The notes below the pieces were generated by a model. The model was not told the origin of the DNA. It was given only the letters and a program-made list of their open reading frames with translations, and did no database searches. From contig NZ_MOBM01000038.1 in the NCBI RefSeq assembly GCF_003732275.1, forward strand, positions 186,001 through 250,000: 64,000 nt of DNA. The letters are read 5' to 3'. The position numbers were made by a program, and so were the translations under genes. The stretch comes from Pseudomonas frederiksbergensis (lineage in GTDB: Bacteria > Pseudomonadota > Gammaproteobacteria > Pseudomonadales > Pseudomonadaceae). Shown piece after piece: positions 1-8,076 of this stretch (position 1 is its first letter; each line of letters opens with the position of its first letter).

Positions 1-1
1 A

Positions 2-709
2 GCCGCCAAGACCGAATGCATAGCGCTGGGGACATCCAGCACGGTGCTGCCGTTGCGCCATCCGATTCACTTGGCGAAAGCCGCTGCATCTGTCGATCAG
101 TTATCCGGAGGACGACTACTGCTGGGCGTAGCATCCGGTGATCGCCCTATCGAGTACCCTGCTTTTGATATTGATTTCGAGACGCGAGGACAAAGGTTTC
201 AAGACACCTTCCACGCGTTGCGCCAACTGACAGAAGAAACGTTCCCGAAGGTGGGTGCCAAGGGCCTGATCAGCATGAATGGGCAAACGGATCTTCTGCC
301 CAAACCAGTGCATAGCCGCATACCGAAGCTGGTGACAGGCACGAGCCGACAATCACTGCCATGGATCGCGGAACACGCTGACGGATGGCTCTACTACATC
401 CTTGATCACCAAACGCTTCGCACTGCAGCCAAGGACTGGCAAACGCTTGTTGCTGAGTATTGCCCTGGCAAATTCAAGCCTCTGCTTCAGGGTATGAATT
501 TCGACCTGGCAGCGAACCCGAATGAGATGCCCCAGAAGATTCACTCAGGCTATCGGATGGGCCGAAATGCGCTGATTCAGTTCCTGCAAGAGGATGAGCG
601 TATCGGCGTTTCGCATATGGCGTTAAACCTCAAATATGGCTCAAGACCGGCAGATGAGGTCATGGAAGAGCTCGCCGAATTTGTCCTTCCACATTTCCCT
701 AGCCACTAG
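2..709 (+). CDS. LLM-class (luciferase-like) flavin oxidoreductase, 5' partial
   Basis: The frame is already open at base 2 and runs about 235 codons to a TAG at 707-709, so the N-terminus lies left of the window. A GTG at 44 falls inside the conserved barrel and is not a start. Visible blocks are TVLPLRHPIHLAKAAASVDQ followed by LSGGRLLLGVASGD, typical of the TIM-barrel bacterial luciferase superfamily, which uses reduced FMN to oxygenate or reduce small molecules. The C-terminal part ends LAEFVLPHFP. The gene is followed after 25 bp by a drug transporter and then an FMN reductase that could supply reduced flavin (inference). The substrate cannot be read from sequence; the superfamily call is firm. 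Confidence 0.85.
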   Translation, partial: AAKTECIALGTSSTVLPLRHPIHLAKAAASVDQLSGGRLLLGVASGDRPIEYPAFDIDFETRGQRFQDTFHALRQLTEETFPKVGAKGLISMNGQTDLLPKPVHSRIPKLVTGTSRQSLPWIAEHADGWLYYILDHQTLRTAAKDWQTLVAEYCPGKFKPLLQGMNFDLAANPNEMPQKIHSGYRMGRNALIQFLQEDERIGVSHMALNLKYGSRPADEVMEELAEFVLPHFPSH

Positions 710-734
710 GCTTCAAGCCTACGAGTACTGATTG

Positions 735-1949
735 ATGTCCGTGTCACGCCCTCTGTGGCTTTACATTTTATTGTTGGGTGCCGTCACAGCGCTCCCACCA
801 CTCTCAATCGATATGGGATTGCCGGCCATTGCCGACATCAGTCACGCGCTTGGTGTCTCTCTAGCGTTCGCCTCTCAAACCCTGAGCGTGTTTATCTTCG
901 GATTCGTGCTGGGGCCATTGTTGTTTGGGCCACTGTCCGACCGGATCGGTCGACGCCCTATCCTTCTTGCCGGCTTAGGGGTGTTCACCATCGCAGGCAT
1001 TGCCTGCACCTTTGCCCAGGACATCAACCTATTGCTCAGTGCGCGCTTCCTACAAGGATGCGCAGCCGGAGCTGCCGCAACACTACCCATCGCCATTGTC
1101 CGAGACCAATTTGAGGGTGTTCAAGCGCGCAAGCTGCAAAGCCATCTGGCACTGGTCAACAACCTTGCGCCGCTGATAGCACCACTACTCGGCTCAGCGA
1201 TTCTGGTGGTGGGTAACTGGCGGTGGATCTATGCCGCGCTGGCGGTATGTGGTGTGATTCTCTGGCTCCGTGCCCAAACGAGTTTTGATGAAACCGCTAC
1301 GCGCAAAAGCTCCAATGCCGCCGCTTCACTCCTCACTTCCTACCTGAGCGTTCTGAAGAGCAGGAGGTTCTTGGTTTCGACCTTAATCATGGCTTTCAAC
1401 TTCGCAGGTATGTTCGCCTATATCGCAGCCTCGCCCTTGGTGTTCATGAACAACCTGGGCATGACCAGCGCTGGCTTTGCTGTGCTATTTGCCCTGACAG
1501 CCATGGGCACAATCGCAGGCTCTTGGGTCAATGGGAGGTTGATACACGCAGGCTTTGCAGAGCACCGGGTGCTTGGCGGGGCCTTGCTCGCCAGCTTGCT
1601 GATCAGCCTGGGATTGGTGGTCGAGTCCCAACTGGCCATTTACCCGATTTACATCCTTACTGCGCTGGTTGTCATGAGCAACTTGTGTACCGGCATTGTC
1701 ATGCCAAACGCCACTCACTCGGCGCTTGAGGATCTATCTACAACTGCCGGGGCGGGTGCAGCTCTGCTACGTGCCACTCAAATGCTTGGCGGGGCCTGTG
1801 CAAGCCTGCTGGCCGGCGCGTTCTATGACGGCCAAACATCTCATGCCATGGCGGGTGTGATGCTCGCGTGTGCGGTGTTGGGTGCCCTGACTTTCTTGAT
1901 CGGCCACCGCTCAATCATGCCACACCCAGTCGGAGAACAAGCCGGCTGA
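735..1949 (+). CDS. Bcr/CflA-type MFS multidrug efflux transporter
   Basis: About 404 residues, strongly hydrophobic, with the spacing of 12 transmembrane helices. The helix-1 segment contains SIDMGLPAI, the Bcr/CflA-like aspartate-proline element. Motif A of the major facilitator superfamily is clear at residues 65-75 (GPLSDRIGRRP). Family members are inner-membrane drug/H+ antiporters (bicyclomycin, chloramphenicol and similar). A TTG at 732 lies immediately before the ATG at 735, which I take as the start. The gene sits 25 bp after the luciferase-like gene and 34 bp before an FMN reductase, probably one transcript. The substrate is unknown. Confidence 0.9.
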   Translation: MSVSRPLWLYILLLGAVTALPPLSIDMGLPAIADISHALGVSLAFASQTLSVFIFGFVLGPLLFGPLSDRIGRRPILLAGLGVFTIAGIACTFAQDINLLLSARFLQGCAAGAAATLPIAIVRDQFEGVQARKLQSHLALVNNLAPLIAPLLGSAILVVGNWRWIYAALAVCGVILWLRAQTSFDETATRKSSNAAASLLTSYLSVLKSRRFLVSTLIMAFNFAGMFAYIAASPLVFMNNLGMTSAGFAVLFALTAMGTIAGSWVNGRLIHAGFAEHRVLGGALLASLLISLGLVVESQLAIYPIYILTALVVMSNLCTGIVMPNATHSALEDLSTTAGAGAALLRATQMLGGACASLLAGAFYDGQTSHAMAGVMLACAVLGALTFLIGHRSIMPHPVGEQAG

Positions 1950-1983
1950 CTCTTTCTTCATCCCCACTTATAAGGACTTCAAG

Positions 1984-2544
1984 ATGCAACCACTGCGATT
2001 TGTCGTACTCCTCGGTAGCCTGAGGAAAGCCTCGTTTAATGCCACACTGGCACGCTCGCTACCGTCCCTGGCGCCTGAAGGCGTTTCGATTGAGTTTCTG
2101 GAATCTGTGGGGGACATCCCGCATTACGATGCGGATGTTCAAGCCGAAGGTTTTCCGGAGTCAGTAGTGAAGATGGGCAAGGCCATCAAACAGGCCGATG
2201 CTGTCATCATCGTTTCTCCCGAATACAACTATTCAGTGCCTGGCGTACTGAAGAATGCCTTGGACTGGATCTCGCGTCTCCCCGACACTCCATTTGCCGG
2301 GAAGCCCGTTGCGATTCAAACAGGGTCACCTGGCCTGATCGGCGGGGCCCGCGCGCAGTATCACCTGCGGCAGATCCTAGTGTTTTTTGATGCACTCGTG
2401 CTCAACAAACCTGAGGTGATGGTGGGCCAGATCCCCAGCAAGGTCGACCAGGAAAAAGACGCGATCAGCGACGCCGCGACCCGTGACTTCGTTGCTAATC
2501 AGCTGGCTGCCCTGAGCAAAATGGCTGCGCTGCACAAGGCATGA
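1984..2544 (+). CDS. NAD(P)H-dependent FMN reductase (ChrR/YieF-like flavoprotein)
   Basis: 186 residues with a flavodoxin-like fold. The phosphate-binding loop is GSLRKASFN near residues 11-19, and the family hallmark SPEYNYSVPGVLKNALDW lies near residues 78-95. These enzymes reduce FMN, quinones or metal ions such as chromate with NAD(P)H in the cytosol. AAGGA lies 7 bp before the ATG. It ends the three-gene run starting at the left edge and is followed by a strong intrinsic terminator. Supplying FMNH2 to the adjacent luciferase-like oxidoreductases is a plausible role, by inference from context. Confidence 0.9.
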   Translation: MQPLRFVVLLGSLRKASFNATLARSLPSLAPEGVSIEFLESVGDIPHYDADVQAEGFPESVVKMGKAIKQADAVIIVSPEYNYSVPGVLKNALDWISRLPDTPFAGKPVAIQTGSPGLIGGARAQYHLRQILVFFDALVLNKPEVMVGQIPSKVDQEKDAISDAATRDFVANQLAALSKMAALHKA

Positions 2545-2555
2545 GGCCTGCCAAA

Positions 2556-2588
2556 GGTGTGGCGACTAAGTCGTCACACCTTCTTTCT
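2556..2588 (+). terminator. Intrinsic terminator after the FMN reductase gene
   Basis: An 11-bp stem (GGTGTGGCGAC at 2556-2566 against GTCGTCACACC at 2570-2580, one G.T pair) with a TAA loop is followed by TTCTTTCT. It lies 11 bp past the stop codon and should end the transcript that enters from the left edge. Confidence 0.8.
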
Positions 2589-2623
2589 GAATTATAGAAA
2601 GCATTGTGGAGCAACACCGACAC

Positions 2624-2674
2624 GAGTAAACCCAGAGCTACTTTCCATTTGGGTAAAGTAGCCAGGGTTTACTC
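2624..2674. repeat. Long imperfect inverted repeat upstream of the luciferase-like gene
   Basis: Two-block dyad: GAGTAAACCC (2624-2633) and GCTACTTT (2637-2644) pair with AAAGTAGC (2655-2662) and GGGTTTACTC (2665-2674). There is a small internal bulge and a 10-nt loop. It lacks a T-run, so it is unlikely to be a simple terminator. It lies 114 bp before the next ATG and could be an operator, a cruciform, or an RNA hairpin in a leader. Confidence 0.6.
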
Positions 2675-2788
2675 ATCATCCTAAAGCCAATGTAGCGCTT
2701 TACTCAACTCTGAAACGAGTTGCATGGCGTTTATAAACATTCGTTCAACTGAAACACTGGGTAACATGTTTTTTAGGAGCGTGAACCC

Positions 2789-3781
2789 ATGACTGCACTG
2801 TCTATCCTTGACCTCATCCCCATCAACGTCGGCAGCACCCTGGCTCAAACCTATGAGAACTCAGTAAAGCTTGCTCAGCATGCCGAGGCATGCGGATACC
2901 GGCGGTACTGGCTCGCCGAACACCACAACATGCCAGGCATCGGTTCCTCGGCAACCACACTGCTAATGAGCCATCTCGCCGCCAACACCAACTCAATCCG
3001 CATCGGTTCTGGGGGAATCATGCTGCCGAATCATTCGCCGCTCACAGTGGCTGAACAGTTCGGTACCTTGGAAACACTTTATCCTGGTCGCATCGACCTC
3101 GGGCTCGGCAGGGCGCCAGGCGCAGATGGCGTAACCATGCGAGCCTTGCGGCGATCCACTGAAACCAGCGCTGACCAATTCCCACGTGACGTCGTCGAGA
3201 TTCTCGACTACTTCGAAGACAACGGTCGCCAGCCTGTGCGCGCGGTCCCTGGCGCCGGGCAAGACATTCCTGTCTGGATTCTTGGTTCCAGTACCTATGG
3301 GGCAAGCCTAGCCGCACACCTGGGATTGCCCTATGCCTTCGCCTCCCACTTTGCTCCGAGGTTGATCAAGGAAGCTCTGCAAGTTTATCGCTCGCAATTC
3401 CAGCCATCCCACTACCTGGACAAGCCCTACGTGATGGCCGGGATCAACGTCTTTGCTGCCGAAACGCGCGCTGAAGCGGAATTCATCGCCAGCTCCCATC
3501 GGAAGTGGGTCGCAGGCGTCCACACGGGGGACATCACCCTCTTGCCGGCGCCTGTTGAAGACTATATGCAGGGCATTGCGCCGAGTCTTCGAGCAAGTCT
3601 TGACCGTGAACTCGCCTTCACAGCAATCGGTACGCAGGAGGACGTGCGCTCGACGATGATGGAATTCATCGAATTCACAGGTGCTGATGAACTCATGGTC
3701 GACGCCCGAATATTCGACCCAGCAGCGCGGCGTAAATCCTATGAGATTGCTGCTCAAGCGCTCGCTGATCAGCTCGCTTAA
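2789..3781 (+). CDS. LLM-class flavin-dependent oxidoreductase (YhbW-like)
   Basis: 330 residues, full length for the group of luciferase-like proteins related to E. coli YhbW. Diagnostic blocks are LSILDLIPI at the N-terminus, RYWLAEHHNMPGI near residue 40, GSGGIMLPNHSPLTVAEQFG near 73-92 and LGLGRAPG near 105. The last is typical of this group and predicts an FMN-binding barrel. AGGAG sits 8 bp before the ATG. It has its own intergenic region carrying the inverted repeat at 2624-2674 and ends at a hairpin terminator. No substrate can be assigned. It is a second, distantly related member of the superfamily found at the left edge. Confidence 0.9.
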   Translation: MTALSILDLIPINVGSTLAQTYENSVKLAQHAEACGYRRYWLAEHHNMPGIGSSATTLLMSHLAANTNSIRIGSGGIMLPNHSPLTVAEQFGTLETLYPGRIDLGLGRAPGADGVTMRALRRSTETSADQFPRDVVEILDYFEDNGRQPVRAVPGAGQDIPVWILGSSTYGASLAAHLGLPYAFASHFAPRLIKEALQVYRSQFQPSHYLDKPYVMAGINVFAAETRAEAEFIASSHRKWVAGVHTGDITLLPAPVEDYMQGIAPSLRASLDRELAFTAIGTQEDVRSTMMEFIEFTGADELMVDARIFDPAARRKSYEIAAQALADQLA

Positions 3782-3790
3782 GGGACGAGC

Positions 3791-3817
3791 CGAGCGGCGA
3801 TGAGCCGCTCGCTTGTT
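3791..3817 (+). terminator. Candidate intrinsic terminator
   Basis: CGAGCGGC (3791-3798) pairs perfectly with GCCGCTCG (3804-3811) across a 5-nt loop, followed by CTTGTT. The T-run is short. It lies just after the stop of the luciferase-like gene and in front of the converging reductase gene, so it may serve both strands. Confidence 0.55.
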
Positions 3818-3870
3818 GGCTACATGGAGTACCGATGGTGAGAAAACTATGTAGGCAAACGTGGTGTCTG

Positions 3871-4584
3871 CTAGGGATTCGGAGCGGAAATCGGGTGCAA
3901 TTTCTCATCGAACTCATCAAGTGAGACGAATGAAAGCCCTTGCAGTGTGTCCAGCGAACGCAGGTGCTGTCGATACATTGCTAACTGAGTGACACGTGCT
4001 TCCTGGGAAATGTACGGCACGTGATAGGCAACAAAGGTCGGAAGCACAGTCATCCCGGTATAGGCCAACGTTCCACGCAGGATAGGACGGAGCATATCGT
4101 TGAGTTCACCGTGCACGCCGCCGCTCACCAACATGTGTGGTTGACCGCCGACAGTAATGGCGAGCATGGCCTTCTTGCCAGCCAGGCCTCCCAGGTCGTA
4201 AAAGCGCTTTCCGCCATAGCAGACGCCAGAAACCAATACTCGGTCTATCCAGCCTTTCATGATCGCCGGCATCGAGAACCAATAGATTGGGAAGTTGAAG
4301 ATCACCAGATCGGCCTTCAGTAACTTGTCCAGCTCCGCCTGGATATCCGGCGCCAGTGTGCGTAGCGAGCAATTGTGACGCTGTTCCAAGGCATACGTCA
4401 GGTACTCTGAATTTACGCGGCTGCCAAAGTCAGCCGCGCTGGCGATCGGATTCCAGCTCATGGCATACAGGTCAGACACTTCGACAGAGTGCCCTTGCCC
4501 CCGCAGTTCTTCGACCGCCAGATCTTTCATGGCCGCATTGAACGATTGCGGCTCGTTGTGCGCGTGGATAATGAGGATGTGCAT
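3871..4584 (-). CDS. NAD(P)H-dependent oxidoreductase, NQO1/MdaB/KefF flavodoxin-like family
   Basis: 237 residues from the ATG at 4584, which has GGAGAG about 8 bp upstream; an in-frame ATG 23 codons further out lacks this signal. It starts MHILIIHAHNEPQSFNAA, the flavodoxin-like FMN/FAD phosphate loop of quinone reductases. It also carries FNFPIYWFSMPAIMKGWIDR (about 79-98), the characteristic central block. Such enzymes carry out two-electron reduction of quinones or act as ancillary subunits of K+ efflux systems. It is the second gene of a unit with the acyl-CoA dehydrogenase; the gap between them is 31 bp. Confidence 0.88.
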   Translation of the reverse strand: MHILIIHAHNEPQSFNAAMKDLAVEELRGQGHSVEVSDLYAMSWNPIASAADFGSRVNSEYLTYALEQRHNCSLRTLAPDIQAELDKLLKADLVIFNFPIYWFSMPAIMKGWIDRVLVSGVCYGGKRFYDLGGLAGKKAMLAITVGGQPHMLVSGGVHGELNDMLRPILRGTLAYTGMTVLPTFVAYHVPYISQEARVTQLAMYRQHLRSLDTLQGLSFVSLDEFDEKLHPISAPNP

Positions 4585-4615
4585 TGGACAGCTCTCCATT
4601 GGGTTGGCCATCCAA

Positions 4616-5863
4616 TCAGCCGGTGATGTCTTTACCGAAGATGGCACGTGCAATGACTAGCTTCTGAATCTCATTGGTTCCCTCATAGATTTCGGCGATC
4701 TTGCAGTCGCGATAGATCTCTTCGACACGGTAGTGCGAACCATCCGCCGCGAGCTCGCGCATAAAGCCGTAGCCACCAAAGATCTGTACCGCGTCGCGGG
4801 CGAATTCACCGGCAAGGTTGGTGCCGTACCATTTGGCCATCGCGGCCTCGGGCTCCGGAAAAGCGAGCCCTTCGTCCATGCGCAACGCCGCCTTGAGATA
4901 CAGGTTGCGGGCGTTCTCGATTTCAGTGGCGCGCTCGGCCATCTTGAACTGCCAGTGTTGGAACTGCGCAATGGCTTTGCCAAAAGCCCGGCGCGTCTTG
5001 AGCCGCGCGATACTGTGATCAAACAATGCCTGAGCCATGCCGGTCCCGCTGGCGGCAATCCCGATGCGCCCGAACGTCAGTGTTTGCAACGCTATCTTGA
5101 GACCATCACCGGGCTGGCCAACGACGTTCGTCATGGGCACTTTGACGCTATCGAAATAGATATCCGCCGTCAGTTGACCATGGTTGCCCATTTTCTTGTC
5201 GGGTTCGCCAACACGAACACCTGGCCAATTCAACTCGACCACCAACTCGGTCATGCGCGCGCCATCGACACAGAGCAGTACAACAAAGTCGGCAACTGGG
5301 GCGTTGGAAATGAAACGCTTGCGGCCGTTGACGATGTAGCCATCTTCGGTGCGCGTAGCGTGGGTGCCCATGGCTTCAACGCTCAAGTCGGTACTGGCAT
5401 CCGGCTCGGTAGTTGCGAAGCTCCCGATCTTGTCGCCGCTGAGCAAAGGCCTGAGATAGCGTTGCTTGATCGAGTCCGCCCCGTGGTTCAGCGCATTACC
5501 CGCGAGAATGCAATGCACGTCCACGATGGCGGCCACCGAGTTCGAATGGTAAGCCAACTCCTCGATCATCACGGCAGTGGCCGTGGTGGGGTATTTGAGC
5601 CCTCGCCCACCCGCATCGGCGGTAAAGGGAATGCCAAATAAACCGGCCTTGGCCATTTTGGCGAACAAGTCACGCGGGAACGCTGCAACGGACTCCTCTG
5701 TGTGGCCAATGGCGTAGGCCACCGGGGCGACATGTTCGTCGGCGAAGCGACGAATCTCCTGGCGGATAGCGAGGATTTCCTGCGGGGTATCCAGGTCGTG
5801 ATACAGGCGATCCTGGTGACGCGCAACAGTCGCATTGACCGAAGTATTGGCAAGATGGGTCAT
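4616..5863 (-). CDS. Acyl-CoA dehydrogenase
   Basis: 415 residues from the ATG at 5863, preceded by GAAGAG. The reading frame stays open 80 codons further upstream, but that part is divergent-promoter sequence without similarity to the family. The domain order is the classic ACAD one: helical N-domain, beta domain with FATTEPDAS and GRKRFISNAPVADF, and helical C-domain with FGKAIAQFQ. It ends in EIYEGTNEIQ, where the glutamate before GTNE is the usual catalytic base. It oxidises an acyl-CoA at the alpha-beta bond with FAD and passes electrons to ETF. The chain-length or branched substrate cannot be told. It is divergent from an AraC/GlxA-type regulator that probably controls it. Confidence 0.92.
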   Translation of the reverse strand: MTHLANTSVNATVARHQDRLYHDLDTPQEILAIRQEIRRFADEHVAPVAYAIGHTEESVAAFPRDLFAKMAKAGLFGIPFTADAGGRGLKYPTTATAVMIEELAYHSNSVAAIVDVHCILAGNALNHGADSIKQRYLRPLLSGDKIGSFATTEPDASTDLSVEAMGTHATRTEDGYIVNGRKRFISNAPVADFVVLLCVDGARMTELVVELNWPGVRVGEPDKKMGNHGQLTADIYFDSVKVPMTNVVGQPGDGLKIALQTLTFGRIGIAASGTGMAQALFDHSIARLKTRRAFGKAIAQFQHWQFKMAERATEIENARNLYLKAALRMDEGLAFPEPEAAMAKWYGTNLAGEFARDAVQIFGGYGFMRELAADGSHYRVEEIYRDCKIAEIYEGTNEIQKLVIARAIFGKDITG

Positions 5864-5991
5864 GGTTATCTCTTCTGTAGCCTGGGGAAGCAACGTGGTG
5901 TGAACGGTATGGAAACTGATGGAATGACGTAATAGGCAAAAACGACGGTAAATATGCGAATATCGCCATCCATGCCAAAAAAGGTTCCGCC
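5864..5991. promoter_or_regulatory. Divergent promoter region, acyl-CoA dehydrogenase / GlxA-type regulator
   Basis: 128 bp, AT-richer than the flanking genes, between two start codons on opposite strands. It must contain both promoters. AAAAAGG lies 7-11 bp before the regulator ATG at 5992. I could not identify a convincing operator or paired -35/-10 hexamers by eye. Confidence 0.6.
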
Positions 5992-6984
5992 ATGACCACC
6001 GTTGCGATTCTGGGTTTTGACGACTCCTATGCCTCCGTTGTGGGAGGTTTTGCTGACATGCTTCAGGTTGCCAACGCGCACATGTCAAAACAGGGGATGC
6101 CACCGTCAGGTCTGTTTGAATGGCATTTCATATCGCAGAACGGGCTGCCTGTGCGCGCGAGCAATGGCCTCGAACTCGGCATGCGGGCGCTGCCGAAGAA
6201 CCAGCATTACGATTTGGTCTTTATTCCCAGCCTGCATTATCGCGGCTGGCAGCATTTCCAGGGTTTCCTGGAAAAACAGGGAGCTGTGCGTGACTGGCTG
6301 GTTAGCCAATGGCGAAATGGTGCATGGCTCTGTGCCAATTGCACGGGTACCTTCCTGCTTGCTGAGACGGGTTTGCTCGACAACAAAGTGGCGACGACCA
6401 CTTGGTGGCTGGAGGGGCATTTCCGCAGCAGATTCCCGAAGGTTGATCTGCAAATGCGTCCAGTGGTGACTGAATCTGAACGTCTGGTATGCGGTGGCGC
6501 ACATGCCACATTTTTGTTGCAAGCGGTTCACGTGCTTAACAAATTCGCGGGAGAGGCCATCGCCAGACAATGCGCCCGCAGCATGCTGATCGATTTGACC
6601 CAAACGACGCAGACACCTTTCCAGCCGCTTATCGCCGACAAGACCCACAATGATCCCTTGATTCAACGCGCGCAAAAGTGGCTTCAGGATCACTTGGCGG
6701 ACCAGGTGCGCATGACAGACCTGGCGCAGAAGTTGGCCGTGAGCGAACGTACATTGATACGCCGCTTCAATAAGGTGCTTGAACAGTCACCGCTCACCTA
6801 TCTGCAGAACCTACGCGTTGATACGGCGCGAGCTTTACTGGAGGCTGGCGACCTGAGTACCGAGCGAATCGCTCACTATGTCGGCTACAGTGATATCAGC
6901 TCGTTTTCACGCCTGTTCCGTGAGCGCGTTGGGTTCACGCCAGGCGCTTATCGAGCCAGGTTTCAGTTACCCATGGAAGACTGA
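5992..6984 (+). CDS. GlxA-family transcriptional regulator (DJ-1/PfpI-like domain + AraC HTH)
   Basis: 330 residues in two domains. Residues 1-190 resemble the class-I glutamine-amidotransferase-like/DJ-1 fold, with VAILGFDDSYASVVGGFAD at the start, a nucleophile-elbow-like LCANCTGTFLLAE and ATTTWWLE. Residues about 225-325 are an AraC-type double helix-turn-helix (VRMTDLAQKLAVSERTLIRR, then YVGYSDISSFSRLFRERVGF). The DJ-1-like part of such regulators acts as a sensor rather than an enzyme. It is divergently arranged with the acyl-CoA dehydrogenase/reductase unit, its probable target. The inducer is unknown. Confidence 0.92.
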   Translation: MTTVAILGFDDSYASVVGGFADMLQVANAHMSKQGMPPSGLFEWHFISQNGLPVRASNGLELGMRALPKNQHYDLVFIPSLHYRGWQHFQGFLEKQGAVRDWLVSQWRNGAWLCANCTGTFLLAETGLLDNKVATTTWWLEGHFRSRFPKVDLQMRPVVTESERLVCGGAHATFLLQAVHVLNKFAGEAIARQCARSMLIDLTQTTQTPFQPLIADKTHNDPLIQRAQKWLQDHLADQVRMTDLAQKLAVSERTLIRRFNKVLEQSPLTYLQNLRVDTARALLEAGDLSTERIAHYVGYSDISSFSRLFRERVGFTPGAYRARFQLPMED

Positions 6985-7186
6985 CCAAGCACTGTCGCAA
7001 AGTGAAGGCCATCGCGACCACTGTGCTGAGCCGCACCGGGTTGCCGACGTAGCTCCCAGACTCTGATCCGACAGCGGTTGGGCGTCGCAGCTTCGGCGAC
7101 CCTGAGAGTCTTTGAAAAAGACTAACCGTGCCCCTCCGGTCAATGCTCTCGTTCGCCACCTTCGACCCGAATCTTTAATAAAGTCG

Positions 7187-8050
7187 CTAAGGTCGCAATA
7201 ACAAGCTTCGCCAGATAAAAGGTGGTTGATTTGTGAGACCTATGTAATACCCCAGGCGCGACTCCACCTTCTCGATCCCTTTTTCAGCAATATGCATCCG
7301 AAGCAGAGGTAGTCGCGCCTGGTCCACCGCCCACGTCAACGACTCAACGTACTCACCATGAGCCATCAAGAGATCCGCATCCGGCGGCAGTGTTACTCTG
7401 TTGACTTGGGCTTTGGCAGCCGCCAGTGCTGATTTGTCGAATAACGCAAGTCGGGACACCATGCCCTCCACAAATCGGTCCAATTCCTCGTCAGGGATAG
7501 GTCGCGTCACCCATCCATAGCGTTCTGCCAGATCAGCGTCATAGTCATCGCTGCTTAATATCGCTTCGAGCCCGCGATCACGTCCGATGAGACGTGGAAG
7601 GCGCTCACTGCACCCGCCGCTCGGCAGAATTCCGATACCGACCTCGGGTTGGCCGAACACTGCATGCTCCCGGCTGGCGTAACGTAGATCGCACGCCAAC
7701 GCCAATTCGTTCCCGCCGCCTCTCGTCCGCCCACGGATTGAAGCAATGCTGATGAACGGAGCTTTGGAAAGCCTCACGACGAGATCGATCCACGTCGGCA
7801 TCCCTTCCACACCTGCCAGCATCGGAAATTTTCCGGCTTCATCAAGATCAAAATGGTTGAAGAAGTAGCCAAAGACGGTGCTGCTGAAAATGACCACTTG
7901 AACATTCTCGTCCTCACTCAGTTCCTTTACGACTTCATGCAGGCGATTGACGGTCTCGGGCACGATCAAATTAGTCGGTGGATTCGAGAACTTGATCTTG
8001 CAGACTTTCGGTGAAAGTCGCGCAATGCTGATCGTACTTGGTTGCGTCAT
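7187..8050 (-). CDS. Enoyl-CoA hydratase/isomerase (crotonase) family protein
   Basis: 287 residues starting at the ATG at 8050, which has AAGGA at suitable spacing; the frame open upstream overlaps the neighbouring gene and is not used. Crotonase features are the oxyanion-hole block RGRTRGGGNELALACDLR and FGQPEVGIGILPSGG. The two glutamates that catalyse hydration in classical crotonases (in NELAL and PEVG) are both present. It adds water to, or isomerises, a 2-enoyl-CoA or related thioester. It is the last gene of the five-gene minus-strand unit from 12092 to 7187, 26 bp after the AcuI-like reductase, suggesting joint processing of an unsaturated acyl-CoA. Confidence 0.88.
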   Translation of the reverse strand: MTQPSTISIARLSPKVCKIKFSNPPTNLIVPETVNRLHEVVKELSEDENVQVVIFSSTVFGYFFNHFDLDEAGKFPMLAGVEGMPTWIDLVVRLSKAPFISIASIRGRTRGGGNELALACDLRYASREHAVFGQPEVGIGILPSGGCSERLPRLIGRDRGLEAILSSDDYDADLAERYGWVTRPIPDEELDRFVEGMVSRLALFDKSALAAAKAQVNRVTLPPDADLLMAHGEYVESLTWAVDQARLPLLRMHIAEKGIEKVESRLGYYIGLTNQPPFIWRSLLLRP

Positions 8051-8076
8051 TTCGCATTCCTTGATGGAGCTCATGG

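Noticed and set aside
5864..6103. An 80-residue N-terminal extension of the acyl-CoA dehydrogenase
   Set aside because: It would run across the divergent promoter and into the GlxA-type regulator. It has no family similarity, and the ATG at 5863 has a ribosome site.
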